Positions 18,252 through 25,375 of a stretch of DNA of 64,000 nucleotides are shown here, one piece after another. The stretch is from assembly GCA_938015295.1 (NCBI GenBank), contig CALLQB010000057.1:1-64000 (forward strand), read 5' to 3'. The notes beneath the pieces were generated by a model. That model worked only from the letters and a program-made list of their open reading frames with translations. It searched no databases and was not told where the DNA came from. The stretch is from an uncultured Acidimicrobiales bacterium (GTDB lineage Bacteria > Actinomycetota > Acidimicrobiia > Acidimicrobiales > SHLQ01). Numbering within the stretch: position 1 is the first letter of the stretch; every line of letters begins with the position of its first letter. The position numbers and the translations under genes were made by a program.

Positions 18252-18290
18252 GGGTCAGGTACGTAGGGGGTCAGGTACTTACTGGGTCAG
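18251..18290 (+). repeat. Three tandem GGGTCAG units (REP-like)
   Basis: GGGGTCAGGTACGTA, GGGGGTCAGGTACTTA and CTGGGTCAGAAC follow one another directly after the deacylase stop. The last unit encodes the C-terminal Leu-Thr-Gln and stop of the minus-strand gene 18279-19088. An inverted GGGTCAGACCGTACC (minus strand, 19057-19071) lies near that gene's other end. The unit resembles the palindrome at 8882-8910. Confidence 0.55.
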
Positions 18291-19088
18291 AACAAGTGGC
18301 GCTTCGAGTGCCCAGCCCGGAGCCCAAAGCATGCAGTGAAATAGCAGGTTTTCGCTGTCGGCAGATGGTGGGAGAAGGCCAGCGCGGAGGTCGGTGGGGT
18401 AGTTCCACGCCTCATCGTCGATGAGCGCGTAGGCGGTGGCTTCACACACTCGTTCGAGATGGCCGAACACTTCCTGGTCGGCCAGGAAGCCGCCGTCTGC
18501 TGCGGTGAGCGCATTGGGCGAACCGATCGACGAAATGATCTGCCCGTCGTGGGGACGGTCGCACGAGACTCGCTGATCAGTACCGTCGCTCGACCGGGCA
18601 AGTACAAGGCAGTCGCCGACGCCCAGTTCGAGGTCGTTTGGCTGTTCCTCGCCGAAACGTTCAGCACAGGTGCCAGTGATGAGATCTGTGCGTGCGCCGC
18701 AGGTCAATCCCCAAAGTTCATAGGACGACCTCGACTCTTGCACCGAACGCATTAGTACATCGCAGGCGAGATGGTCTTGCTCGCCACATCGCTGGTGCAG
18801 ATCGTCGAGTACCGCATCGTCGCCGACGTTCGAGTCGGTTAGGCCAAAGAGCGGGCCGTTCCAGTCGTCGTTTGACGGTATCTCCCGGCGGGCGGCTGTG
18901 GTCGATTCTTCAACAGGGGTCGGAGTTTCTGTGGCGCCGAGTACCTCGACCGGGCTCCGTAAAAATGGTCGAGGACCAGGAGCCAGCGTTGCGAAGACCA
19001 TGACCACGATGATTGCTAGACCTACGCTGAGCGTCGCGACCGTAAAAACACGGCTTGGTACGGTCTGACCCTTTGGTTCCTCCACCAA
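18279..19088 (-). CDS. Membrane-anchored septum-formation-domain protein
   Basis: About 268 residues. It has a short basic cytoplasmic start, one transmembrane helix (about 14-34, FTVATLSVGLAIIVVMVFATL) and an extracytoplasmic remainder. The segment ELGVGDCLVLA...VSCDRPHDGQIISSI matches the septum-formation (Septum_form) domain seen in actinobacterial envelope proteins. Several cysteines there suggest disulfides. The role of this domain in division is not well established. The start is TTG 19088 or GTG 19085, with no clear ribosome-binding site. Both ends of the gene lie in GGGTCAG-type repeat sequence. Confidence 0.65.
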   Translation of the reverse strand: MVEEPKGQTVPSRVFTVATLSVGLAIIVVMVFATLAPGPRPFLRSPVEVLGATETPTPVEESTTAARREIPSNDDWNGPLFGLTDSNVGDDAVLDDLHQRCGEQDHLACDVLMRSVQESRSSYELWGLTCGARTDLITGTCAERFGEEQPNDLELGVGDCLVLARSSDGTDQRVSCDRPHDGQIISSIGSPNALTAADGGFLADQEVFGHLERVCEATAYALIDDEAWNYPTDLRAGLLPPSADSENLLFHCMLWAPGWALEAPLVLTQ

Positions 19089-19148
19089 GAGCCATCGGCA
19101 CCCAGCTGCGTCGACTGAGCTGTGTAGGCCGGGTTCTGTATCGCGGTG

Positions 19149-19541
19149 TCAGGTGGCGTGCCGCTCGATGTTCGCCCGTGCGGAGTTCCACGCTTTGGCC
19201 TCGGCGCGCGCTTCGCGCTCGAAAGGAATATCGAGGTACGCCTGATAGTGGTTGCGGTGTTTCTTCAAACCCTTGAGGTACTCGACCACGTAGCGGCGCA
19301 GAAAGCCGATGGGTCCATACTCGGCCCATTGGCGCACGTGCACGAGTTCGTGCGCAATAAGTTCACGAGCGTCGGCAGGGTCGACGAATTTTTTGACCAG
19401 CACGGCTTTCCCCAAGGTCAGCCCGTCGGCCCCGTTGGGAAGCCACGGAACCTTCACCAGGCGCACCTTGCTGGTGAGCATCTGAGAGATATGGTCGTAG
19501 GTGCCCAGTTCGGGGCCTTCGAGTTGTCGAGCGAGCCTCAT
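19149..19541 (-). CDS. HExxH metallopeptidase-like protein (DUF4157-like)
   Basis: A 130-residue protein with the zinc-metalloprotease-type motif LIAHELVHVRQWAEYG (HELVH) in the middle. It is followed by an aromatic helix (GFLRRYVVEYLKGLKK) and an acidic/basic tail with REARAEAKAWN, which supplies a possible third ligand. This resembles the DUF4157/minimal gluzincin fold. No signal peptide is visible. ATG 19541 overlaps the stop of the HAD phosphatase gene by four bases, so the pair is coupled. The substrate is unknown and enzymatic activity is inferred only from the motif. Confidence 0.72.
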   Translation of the reverse strand: MRLARQLEGPELGTYDHISQMLTSKVRLVKVPWLPNGADGLTLGKAVLVKKFVDPADARELIAHELVHVRQWAEYGPIGFLRRYVVEYLKGLKKHRNHYQAYLDIPFEREARAEAKAWNSARANIERHAT

Positions 19542-20242
19542 AGTTGTTCTCCAGCGGGTCGAAGAAGACCAGCAACATCGCGGAGATGCGCAACGGTTGT
19601 AAAGCCGGTCGCAGCCTCGTGGGTGTCGTCGTCGGCGACCTCGGCCGCCCAGGTCATATGGTACGGAATGTGCACGGCCCGTCCGCCGAGTTCGAGCACC
19701 GGCAAGACATCGGAGTTCACCGAGTTGCCGACCATCATGAAGTTGGCGGGGGGAAGTCTGTGCCGATCGAGGACAGACTTGTAGGTAGGCGGGTCCTTGT
19801 GTGCAACGACGTGGACATCGTCGAAGTGCGTCGCGAGCCCGCTGGCCTCTACTTTGCGTTGCTGATGTTGCAGATCGCCTTTGGTGATCAACAACAGCTG
19901 GTGGGTGGAGGCCAAGTCCTCGAGTGCATCGCCCACGCCGTCGAGAAGCTCAATCGGCACACGAAGCAGATCGTGGCCGAGCTCGAGAATACGCCCAATA
20001 TCTTCCGCGCTCACTTGGCCACCGCTCAGCGCGTTGGCGGTCTCGATCATTGAGAGGGTGAAACCTTTGACCCCGAAGCCGTAGATTTCGACGTGGCCCA
20101 TCTCGATGGCCAGAAGTTGGTCTGCAATGTCGTCGCCGTCGTAGTAGTTGCCGACGATGGCGACGAAGTGTTCTTCAGCCGCGCGGAAGTGTTCTTCGTT
20201 GCGCCAGAGGGTGTCATCACCATCGATACCAATGACTGTCAC
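19538..20242 (-). CDS. HAD-superfamily hydrolase
   Basis: A 234-residue phosphatase-like protein. Motif I is GIDGDDTLW (nucleophile and acid Asp pair), motif II is LLLITKGD, the conserved Lys lies in VVAHKDPPTYKSVL, and motif III is MMVGNSVNSDVLPVLELGG. A helical cap lies between motifs I and II. Most such proteins dephosphorylate small metabolites; the substrate is unknown. GTG 20242 is preceded at six bases by the -10 hexamer TACACT, indicating a leaderless start. It is coupled by a 4-bp overlap to the HExxH protein gene. Confidence 0.88.
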   Translation of the reverse strand: MTVIGIDGDDTLWRNEEHFRAAEEHFVAIVGNYYDGDDIADQLLAIEMGHVEIYGFGVKGFTLSMIETANALSGGQVSAEDIGRILELGHDLLRVPIELLDGVGDALEDLASTHQLLLITKGDLQHQQRKVEASGLATHFDDVHVVAHKDPPTYKSVLDRHRLPPANFMMVGNSVNSDVLPVLELGGRAVHIPYHMTWAAEVADDDTHEAATGFTTVAHLRDVAGLLRPAGEQL

Positions 20243-20248
20243 GCGTAA

Positions 20249-20254
20249 AGTGTA
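20249..20254 (-). promoter_or_regulatory. Candidate -10 hexamer, leaderless promoter of HAD gene
   Basis: On the minus strand TACACT is followed by six bases and GTG 20242. No Shine-Dalgarno sequence is present. Confidence 0.45.
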
Positions 20255-20257
20255 GAG

Positions 20258-21220
20258 CTAGCTCGCGGAGAATTCAGTGCGGCGGTTGCTCGCTCGGCCA
20301 GCGGCGGTGCCGTTGTCAGCCACGGGCTCGTTTTCGCCCAAGCCGAGCGCGATAAGTCGGGTTGGATCGATGCCGAGCGTTCCGAGCTCGGTAGCCGCGG
20401 CGTCGGCTCGCGCCTGGCTCAACAGTAGGTTCGCGATTTCGGTTCCCTCGTTGTCGGTGTGGCCCTCGATGCGGAGGAGAGCTTCGGGGAACGTCGAGAG
20501 AAGGTCGGCGACTTCGCGCAACACAGCTTGGCCATCGGCGGTCAACGCGGCAGATCCTGGAGCAAATGGACTGCTGGCATTGAACTGTGCTTCGAGGGTC
20601 GCGAGTTCAGCGTCGAGATTCGGCACCGCGGTGGTTGTCGTTGCGGGAGCTGTGGTGGTCGCCGGCGGTTGGGTCGAACTTGCTGGCGGAGCGACGGTTG
20701 CGGGAGCCGCCTCGGTGGTTGTCGATGGCTCAGCCGCCGCGGGCGTTTCGGCGCTGGTGTCCGTCTCCTCGTCACTGAACTTCGTGTCACTGAGCTTTGC
20801 GTCGCGGATTCCCCACTCGGCGTCGAGGAGTGTTTCGGCTCGCTCAGCGTCCTCGCCTGCGAGGCCTGAGATCGTAGCTGTGCGGCCATTGAGTTCGACC
20901 GTTGCTCCGCGTATGCCCGCCTCTTCGAGCCGTGCCGTTGCCTCTGCAGTCAGGTGATCCTCGATGCGGGGTAGAGCGAGCCACGAGGTGACCCCGCCTA
21001 GAGCACCAAACCCAACAAGCGCGACAAGCAGCAGCAGCGGCAGGCGGCGCCGTTCACGCCGAGGCGGCTTACCGAGCACCGGGTTGGCCGCCAACGGGGG
21101 GTTGACCGCCGGAAGCACCGGGCTTTGGCTGGTCCGTGCCGCCGGCGCAGGAGGCTGGCGGAACCCGCCAGGGGTGATGTCGGGAGGAGGAAGCTGCTCA
21201 GGCGGAGGGTTCGGCATCAC
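20258..21220 (-). CDS. OmpA-like peptidoglycan-binding membrane protein with BON-like domain
   Basis: A 320-residue protein. It has a Pro-rich cytoplasmic N-terminus (1-50), one transmembrane helix (about 60-82, LPLLLLVALVGFGALGGV), and a BON-like segment (about 88-140, VELNGRTATISGLAGEDAE). A Thr/Pro/Ala-rich linker (about 150-205) precedes the OmpA C-terminal domain (about 210-318). That domain shows RIEGHTDNEGTEIANLLLSQARADA and ASNRRTEF, the residues that hold diaminopimelate-type peptidoglycan in this family. It likely anchors the membrane to the wall. GTG 21220 (followed by an ATG) lies six bases after a TACCCT hexamer. Confidence 0.88.
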   Translation of the reverse strand: MMPNPPPEQLPPPDITPGGFRQPPAPAARTSQSPVLPAVNPPLAANPVLGKPPRRERRRLPLLLLVALVGFGALGGVTSWLALPRIEDHLTAEATARLEEAGIRGATVELNGRTATISGLAGEDAERAETLLDAEWGIRDAKLSDTKFSDEETDTSAETPAAAEPSTTTEAAPATVAPPASSTQPPATTTAPATTTTAVPNLDAELATLEAQFNASSPFAPGSAALTADGQAVLREVADLLSTFPEALLRIEGHTDNEGTEIANLLLSQARADAAATELGTLGIDPTRLIALGLGENEPVADNGTAAGRASNRRTEFSAS

Positions 21221-21226
21221 CCCTCA

Positions 21227-21232
21227 AGGGTA
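21227..21232 (-). promoter_or_regulatory. Candidate -10 hexamer, leaderless promoter of OmpA-like gene
   Basis: TACCCT on the minus strand, six bases before GTG 21220. Confidence 0.4.
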
Positions 21233-21329
21233 CCTCATTCGGTCCTTGCATGACGTCTTAAGAGTGCCTTTCGATGCATTTGAGATACACCCGTGAAGCA
21301 CCATCCTTCCTGTTCAGGGCCGCGGACGG

Positions 21330-21335
21330 TACCTT
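21330..21335 (+). promoter_or_regulatory. Candidate -10 hexamer, leaderless promoter of DUF3499 gene
   Basis: TACCTT is followed by seven bases and GTG 21343. This start makes the protein begin just before its conserved Cys motif, as is usual for DUF3499. Confidence 0.4.
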
Positions 21336-21342
21336 TCAGTAC

Positions 21343-22134
21343 GTGACTGTTTGTGTTCGAGCTGGTTGTGGGCGAGATACTGCTGCGTTGGCATCGTTCG
21401 ATCGCGAAGCTTTGGCTGTGCGTCTTCGCAACATCGACACCGATGCGGCGTTTACGATCGGCCTGTGTGAAGCACACGTTGCTCGGCTGACGGTGCCGAT
21501 GGGGTGGACGCTGGCGGACGAACGTTTTGTGTCAGAGTCGGTCGAGTCGACGCTCCCTCAACCCAGTGGCGAGCGGGCAGAAACGTCGGCGGAAACGCAG
21601 CGACCCCGAAAGCCGTCCTCGCCCGAAGGTGGCCTCTTGAATCGTGCGTTCAAGGGACCTGACTCTGACTCACCCTCGAAACGGCGCCTCTCCTGGCTCG
21701 AGCGGGATGAGCAACAGGTCGATGGCAGCCCAGAGGGTCTTCGAGACGGGGAAGAAGATCAGCGGCAACAGGGTGGCCACAGCGAGGCACGAACCCAAGA
21801 TCAACGCGGCGTTAAAATCGGGAGCAGTGAGAACGAAACCCAGCACCATGACCAACGTGAGCGCACCGAAGGTGATGCTGGTGTTGACACCGACAGCGCC
21901 GATGAACTGCCCCTCTTGCCGCTCGAAGACGAACCAACAACGCGGGCACGATTTTCGCAGGCTGAACCAACCCTCAAAAATGTCGCGCTCACCACAGACC
22001 GGACACCGCTTCGTCGTGCCGCGCGCGAGGATCCGCAGCGCCCCGATTTCTTTGGTGCTCGTGGGTTGCCCGCTCATGGAGCACAGCGTAATTCGTTCGG
22101 CCAAAGTCGCGGCTTCCTGCCGCCCCAGTCTTAA
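21343..22134 (+). CDS. DUF3499-family protein with long unexplained C-terminal reading frame
   Basis: The first about 65 residues match the actinobacterial DUF3499 pattern: CVRAGCGRDTAALASFD, then GLCEAHVARLTVPMGWTL, with four Cys/His residues likely binding zinc. Family proteins are usually around 100-140 residues. Here the frame stays open for 263 residues, and from about residue 110 on it is exactly antisense to the DUF983 gene (21670-22077). That tail is charged and low in complexity, as expected for antisense sequence. Either the true protein carries this tail, or a one-base indel hides an earlier stop; an out-of-frame TGA lies near 21638. The start is GTG 21343, supported by a -10 hexamer; ATG 21274 is the alternative. 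Confidence 0.6.
   Translation: MTVCVRAGCGRDTAALASFDREALAVRLRNIDTDAAFTIGLCEAHVARLTVPMGWTLADERFVSESVESTLPQPSGERAETSAETQRPRKPSSPEGGLLNRAFKGPDSDSPSKRRLSWLERDEQQVDGSPEGLRDGEEDQRQQGGHSEARTQDQRGVKIGSSENETQHHDQRERTEGDAGVDTDSADELPLLPLEDEPTTRARFSQAEPTLKNVALTTDRTPLRRAAREDPQRPDFFGARGLPAHGAQRNSFGQSRGFLPPQS
21670..22077 (-). CDS. DUF983-family membrane protein
   Basis: A 135-residue protein. The N-terminal zinc ribbon RCPVCGERDIFEGWFSLRKSCPRC is diagnostic for DUF983. Two transmembrane helices (FIGAVGVNTSITFGALTLVM..., and LILGSCLAVATLLPLIFFPV) and the conserved ending TLWAAIDLLLIPLEPGE follow. The function of the family is not known. ATG 22077 is chosen because TACGCT ends seven bases upstream. The gene is entirely contained, on the opposite strand, in the open frame that follows the DUF3499 domain, and it diverges from the beta-propeller gene. 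Confidence 0.85.
   Translation of the reverse strand: MSGQPTSTKEIGALRILARGTTKRCPVCGERDIFEGWFSLRKSCPRCWFVFERQEGQFIGAVGVNTSITFGALTLVMVLGFVLTAPDFNAALILGSCLAVATLLPLIFFPVSKTLWAAIDLLLIPLEPGEAPFRG
22085..22090 (-). promoter_or_regulatory. Candidate -10 hexamer, leaderless promoter of DUF983 gene
   Basis: TACGCT on the minus strand, seven bases before ATG 22077. Confidence 0.4.
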
Positions 22135-22148
22135 GAACGATCCTCGGC

Positions 22149-23702
22149 GTGGCAGACTTGCCTCGCATGAGTTTTGGGCGGCTCGCCGGTTTCGGCGTTG
22201 GGGCGTTTGTCGTCTTGGCTATCACCGCGGGGTTGAGCATCGTCTTTCCACCGCCCGGCGGGTACGTCTTTGAAGTCGCGCTGACCACCACGTCGTCGAC
22301 GACGTCGGCTGCGCCGACCACCACCCAGGTGGTGCAGACGACAACGACAACCCGGCCCCCCTACGCCGGCTGGGTCGATCCGCTGTCGTCGGGCGAACCG
22401 TGGGGCGACACCGTCGATGGTCTGCTGACGTTTCGGGGTTCGCCAACCAGGAGTTTTTATGGCCGCGGTCCGGTGCCGTCGTCGCCTGAACTCGGCTGGC
22501 GGTTTCCTGAAACCGGTCGGCTTTGCTCGCAATCGACTGTTGGCGGCAAGTCGATCGAGTGGTGCGGGAGTGGCTGGACCGGGCAGCCATCGGTGTTCGA
22601 ACGAGACGGTCGTCGGTGGGTGGTCTTTGGTTCCTACGCAGCAAAAGTGCACTTTCTCGATGCGTATACCGGCGAGCGGATCCTTCCTGACTTCCCTGTC
22701 GGCGACATCATTAAGGGATCGGTAACTATCGATCCTGATGGATTCCCGATCGTCTACACCGGGTCGCGCGACAACTATTTCCGAGCGATAGCGATCGATC
22801 GCGATGAGCCCGTTGAACTGTGGCGGCTTTCCGCCGACGCCGTGTCGCCAACGAAGTGGAACGACGATTGGGACGGGGCTGCGTTGGTGATCGACGACTA
22901 CCTCTTTGAAGGAGGCGAAAACTCGCAGATCCATGTCGTAAAACTGAATCGCGGGTATGACGAGAACGGTTTGGTCACGGTCGATCCCGAGCTGGTGTTC
23001 AATGCTCCGGGTTGGGATGACGACCTGATCAGCAAGGTCGGATCCAATGTGTCGATCGAGAACTCGGTCGCCATTTCGGGCAACACGATGTATTTCGCGA
23101 ACTCTGGTGGACTGGTGCAGGGCTGGGATATTTCGCAGCTAAAGGCTGGGGGACCTGTTGAACGGGTTTTCCGTTACTGGGCGGGCGATGATGTCGATGC
23201 GTCGATCGTTGTCGATGACGAGGGGATGCTCTATGTCGGCGTCGAGTACGAGCGGGGTACCGGCCGTTCGCAGGAAATCGGCCAGATCCTCAAACTCGAC
23301 CCCACCAAGCCGGACGATCCGTTGATCTGGGGGGTGCGCGAGCGTCCGTATCTTGATTCGGGGGTGTGGGGAACTCCGGCTCTTCATCGCGATTTGCTCA
23401 TCGTGTCGACAGACGAAGGCAAGATCATTGGTCTCGACCGGATGACGGGAGACGAGCGATGGTTTATCAAGCTGCAGGGTCCGACGTGGCAATCGCCCGT
23501 TGTGGTCGACGACACACTGATCATCGGTGACTGCATTGGCCAACTGCATGCCTTTGACGTGGCCGACACGCAGGTGAAACCAGCTGAACTCTGGAACATC
23601 CGGCTCGGCGGAGGCGGATGCATCGAGTCGACCCCGGCGGTGTGGGATGGGTGGATCTATGTCGGTACGCGTGAAGGGAACTTCTACGCGATTACCGAGT
23701 AG
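22149..23702 (+). CDS. Membrane-anchored PQQ-like beta-propeller protein
   Basis: About 517 residues. It has a short N-terminus, one transmembrane helix or uncleaved signal (about 13-36), a Thr-rich linker (about 45-72, ALTTTSSTTSAAPTTTQVV) and then a repeated-blade domain. The blades show the recurrent pattern G.V.ID..G.IVYTGSRD, VDDEGMLYVGVEYERG and STPAVWDGWIYVGTREGNFYAI, typical of PQQ-binding-like (quinoprotein ADH-like) propellers. Two Cys (LCSQSTV, IEWCGSG) and later GDC/GGC may form disulfides. No clear PQQ enzyme motif is present, so a binding or structural role outside the cell is possible. The start may be GTG 22149 or ATG 22167. Confidence 0.8.
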   Translation: MADLPRMSFGRLAGFGVGAFVVLAITAGLSIVFPPPGGYVFEVALTTTSSTTSAAPTTTQVVQTTTTTRPPYAGWVDPLSSGEPWGDTVDGLLTFRGSPTRSFYGRGPVPSSPELGWRFPETGRLCSQSTVGGKSIEWCGSGWTGQPSVFERDGRRWVVFGSYAAKVHFLDAYTGERILPDFPVGDIIKGSVTIDPDGFPIVYTGSRDNYFRAIAIDRDEPVELWRLSADAVSPTKWNDDWDGAALVIDDYLFEGGENSQIHVVKLNRGYDENGLVTVDPELVFNAPGWDDDLISKVGSNVSIENSVAISGNTMYFANSGGLVQGWDISQLKAGGPVERVFRYWAGDDVDASIVVDDEGMLYVGVEYERGTGRSQEIGQILKLDPTKPDDPLIWGVRERPYLDSGVWGTPALHRDLLIVSTDEGKIIGLDRMTGDERWFIKLQGPTWQSPVVVDDTLIIGDCIGQLHAFDVADTQVKPAELWNIRLGGGGCIESTPAVWDGWIYVGTREGNFYAITE

Positions 23703-23714
23703 CGCTGGAGGCGA

Positions 23715-23894
23715 TTAACTCGCTTGGGCGAGGTGGCTGCCTCGTGCGGCTTCGCACGACTCGCAGGTCTGGGCGTAGCGGCCGAGACGGCCGTTGCGTT
23801 GCGTGGCGCCTCGTTTGTTGCAGAGTCCGCATTCGTCGCCGTGGCCGTGAATGCGGTCTACGGATGCGTGTTGGTGTGGTGTGGTGGTAGTCAT
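23715..23894 (-). CDS. Small four-cysteine (zinc-finger-like) protein
   Basis: A 59-residue protein with two CxxC knuckles (ECGLCNKRGA ... TCESCEAARG) preceded by His residues (HGHGDE), consistent with a single zinc site. The ATG at 23894 gives a compact protein. The same frame stays open up to 24092, and the upstream part shows no domain-like composition. No ribosome-binding site or -10 hexamer is obvious at 23894. It converges on the beta-propeller gene. I do not recognise a family; compare the zinc-ribbon microprotein at 7076-7252. Confidence 0.45.
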   Translation of the reverse strand: MTTTTPHQHASVDRIHGHGDECGLCNKRGATQRNGRLGRYAQTCESCEAARGSHLAQAS

Positions 23895-24163
23895 CGCAGT
23901 GTCAACGTGGCGAACGTCTGTCGTCCTCTTCAGCTCGTTTGGTTTGGTTGATGGTGGAACACAGGTGCCGGGTCCGACAGGGCCGCCATTGGCCCCGCCG
24001 GTCCGGACTTGCATTCCTTGGACTCCCTGAATCGTCAGAAAGTCGCGCCCAATTGACCAATTTCTCACGAAAAGTGTGAATTTTGGCACCAAAGTGCACC
24101 AATTGCGGTATTTGCCGCTACCAAGCGAGTTGTGGAACCTGAGCGAGCACTCCTAGAGAACCG
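23895..24163. other. Intergenic region upstream of the small Cys protein
   Basis: It is locally AT-rich around 24055-24110, with the run CAATTTCTCACGAAAAG, a GTGTGAATTTTGG segment and GGCACCAAAGTGCACC. The first resembles the AAATTT/CACC word found before several other genes. The region probably holds the promoter of the small Cys protein. The remainder of the minus-strand frame here is not convincingly coding. Confidence 0.35.
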
Positions 24164-25126
24164 CTACAGAAGGGGCCAAACTTCTTCGCCGAATGCGGCG
24201 ATCTGGTCGAGCAGCTCAGCTTTTGATTCGTTGGCGAAGCGAACGTGGAGCGTGTTGACGCCAACTTCTTTTGCCCCGTTGATGATTTCGGCGAGTTTTT
24301 CTGGCGAGCCTGTTGTTCCCCACGGCCCGGGGTCGAACGAGGGTTCGCCGACATAGAACAGTCCTGGCATCCAGCCAATATCGAACGGGGCTTCGGGGCG
24401 GCCGGCTTCGGCCGCTGCGGTGTGGATGGTGTCGATGATCTCGGGGTAGGTGTCGAGGGGGTTTCCCATGGGGATGTAGCCGTCGCCGCGGCGGCCGGTG
24501 CGTTTCCAGGCCGCTTTGCCCGACCCGCCGACCCAGATCGGAAGTTCGTCTTGTGTGGGCTGCGGTGCGACGCCAACGTCGCTGTAGTTGTACGTGTCGC
24601 CGGCAAAGCTCACATAGTCGTGATCGAAGGCGCCGCGGACGGCATCGAGGGTTTCGTCGAGCAACTTGCCTCGCGAGGCAAAGTCGACCCCGAGTGCAGC
24701 GAATTCGTTCTCGACGTGACCTGCGCCGACGCCAAGGATGGTGCGCCCGCCCGACAGGTGATCGAGTGTGCCAAAGGCTTTCGCGGTGAGGAGTGGGTGC
24801 CGGTAGGCCGCTACGAGCACAACCGATAACAGGCCGATGTTGGCGGTGCTCGCCGCAAGGTAACCGAGTGTCGCGACGGTGTCATACCAAGTCGTCGACA
24901 TGTGCGCGCAGTACTCGTCGTCGGGGACAGCTACGTGGTCGCAAACGCCAATGAACGACATGGGGCTTTTGTCGGCGGCCACTGCGATGTCGCGTAGATC
25001 GTCGACGGTTGCCGATTCTTCCCACGGGACTCGCAGCGTTTTGCTGAGCGATTGCACGGGAAGCTGCATGCCGTAGATGAGGTCGCCTTGCGCTGTTGAT
25101 GGGCGTCGTGCTGCGAGCGAAGTCAC
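24164..25126 (-). CDS. LLM-class F420-dependent oxidoreductase
   Basis: A 320-residue luciferase-like TIM-barrel protein. The N-terminal strand is YGMQLPVQSLSK. The hallmark GTLDHLSGGRTILGVGAGHVENEFAALGV, the ASRGKLLDETLDAVRG segment and IWVGGSGKAAWKRTGRRGDGYIP are typical of F420- or FMN-dependent LLM enzymes. Actinobacteria use mostly F420 forms, so F420 is inferred. The substrate is unknown. GTG 25126 is preferred, because the further upstream frame to 25252 has no conserved content and a GGGGGA lies about 9 bases before the GTG. Confidence 0.88.
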   Translation of the reverse strand: MTSLAARRPSTAQGDLIYGMQLPVQSLSKTLRVPWEESATVDDLRDIAVAADKSPMSFIGVCDHVAVPDDEYCAHMSTTWYDTVATLGYLAASTANIGLLSVVLVAAYRHPLLTAKAFGTLDHLSGGRTILGVGAGHVENEFAALGVDFASRGKLLDETLDAVRGAFDHDYVSFAGDTYNYSDVGVAPQPTQDELPIWVGGSGKAAWKRTGRRGDGYIPMGNPLDTYPEIIDTIHTAAAEAGRPEAPFDIGWMPGLFYVGEPSFDPGPWGTTGSPEKLAEIINGAKEVGVNTLHVRFANESKAELLDQIAAFGEEVWPLL

Positions 25127-25375
25127 GGTTTCTGATCCCCCAGGGGTCGTCGTCGGCGATCGAGTTGGATCGCTGGACACCAGCCTGCCGGTAGGCGCTT
25201 CCCGTGTCCAGTTACGCGACCAGTCAACCACGTAGAGTGGTATTGCCCACAATGGTTTACTTGAGCAACATCGTTGACGTTTTGCGGAAATTTCTCACCG
25301 CTGGACCTTTCGTTCACTCTATGTAGTCACCTAGTCTGGGATTTCAGCCCATATTGCGTTGGTGGAATCCTTTCT
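25127..25375. other. Divergent intergenic region before the DUF4038 pair
   Basis: This 249-bp region separates the leftward LLM gene from the first DUF4038 gene. It contains TTGACG (25273-25278) and GCGGAAATTTCTCACC (25284-25299), a variant of the AAATTT word seen before other genes. GGTTCACT-like sequence follows, as in the 51-bp element, suggesting a degenerate relative. No gene or RNA structure is evident. Confidence 0.35.
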
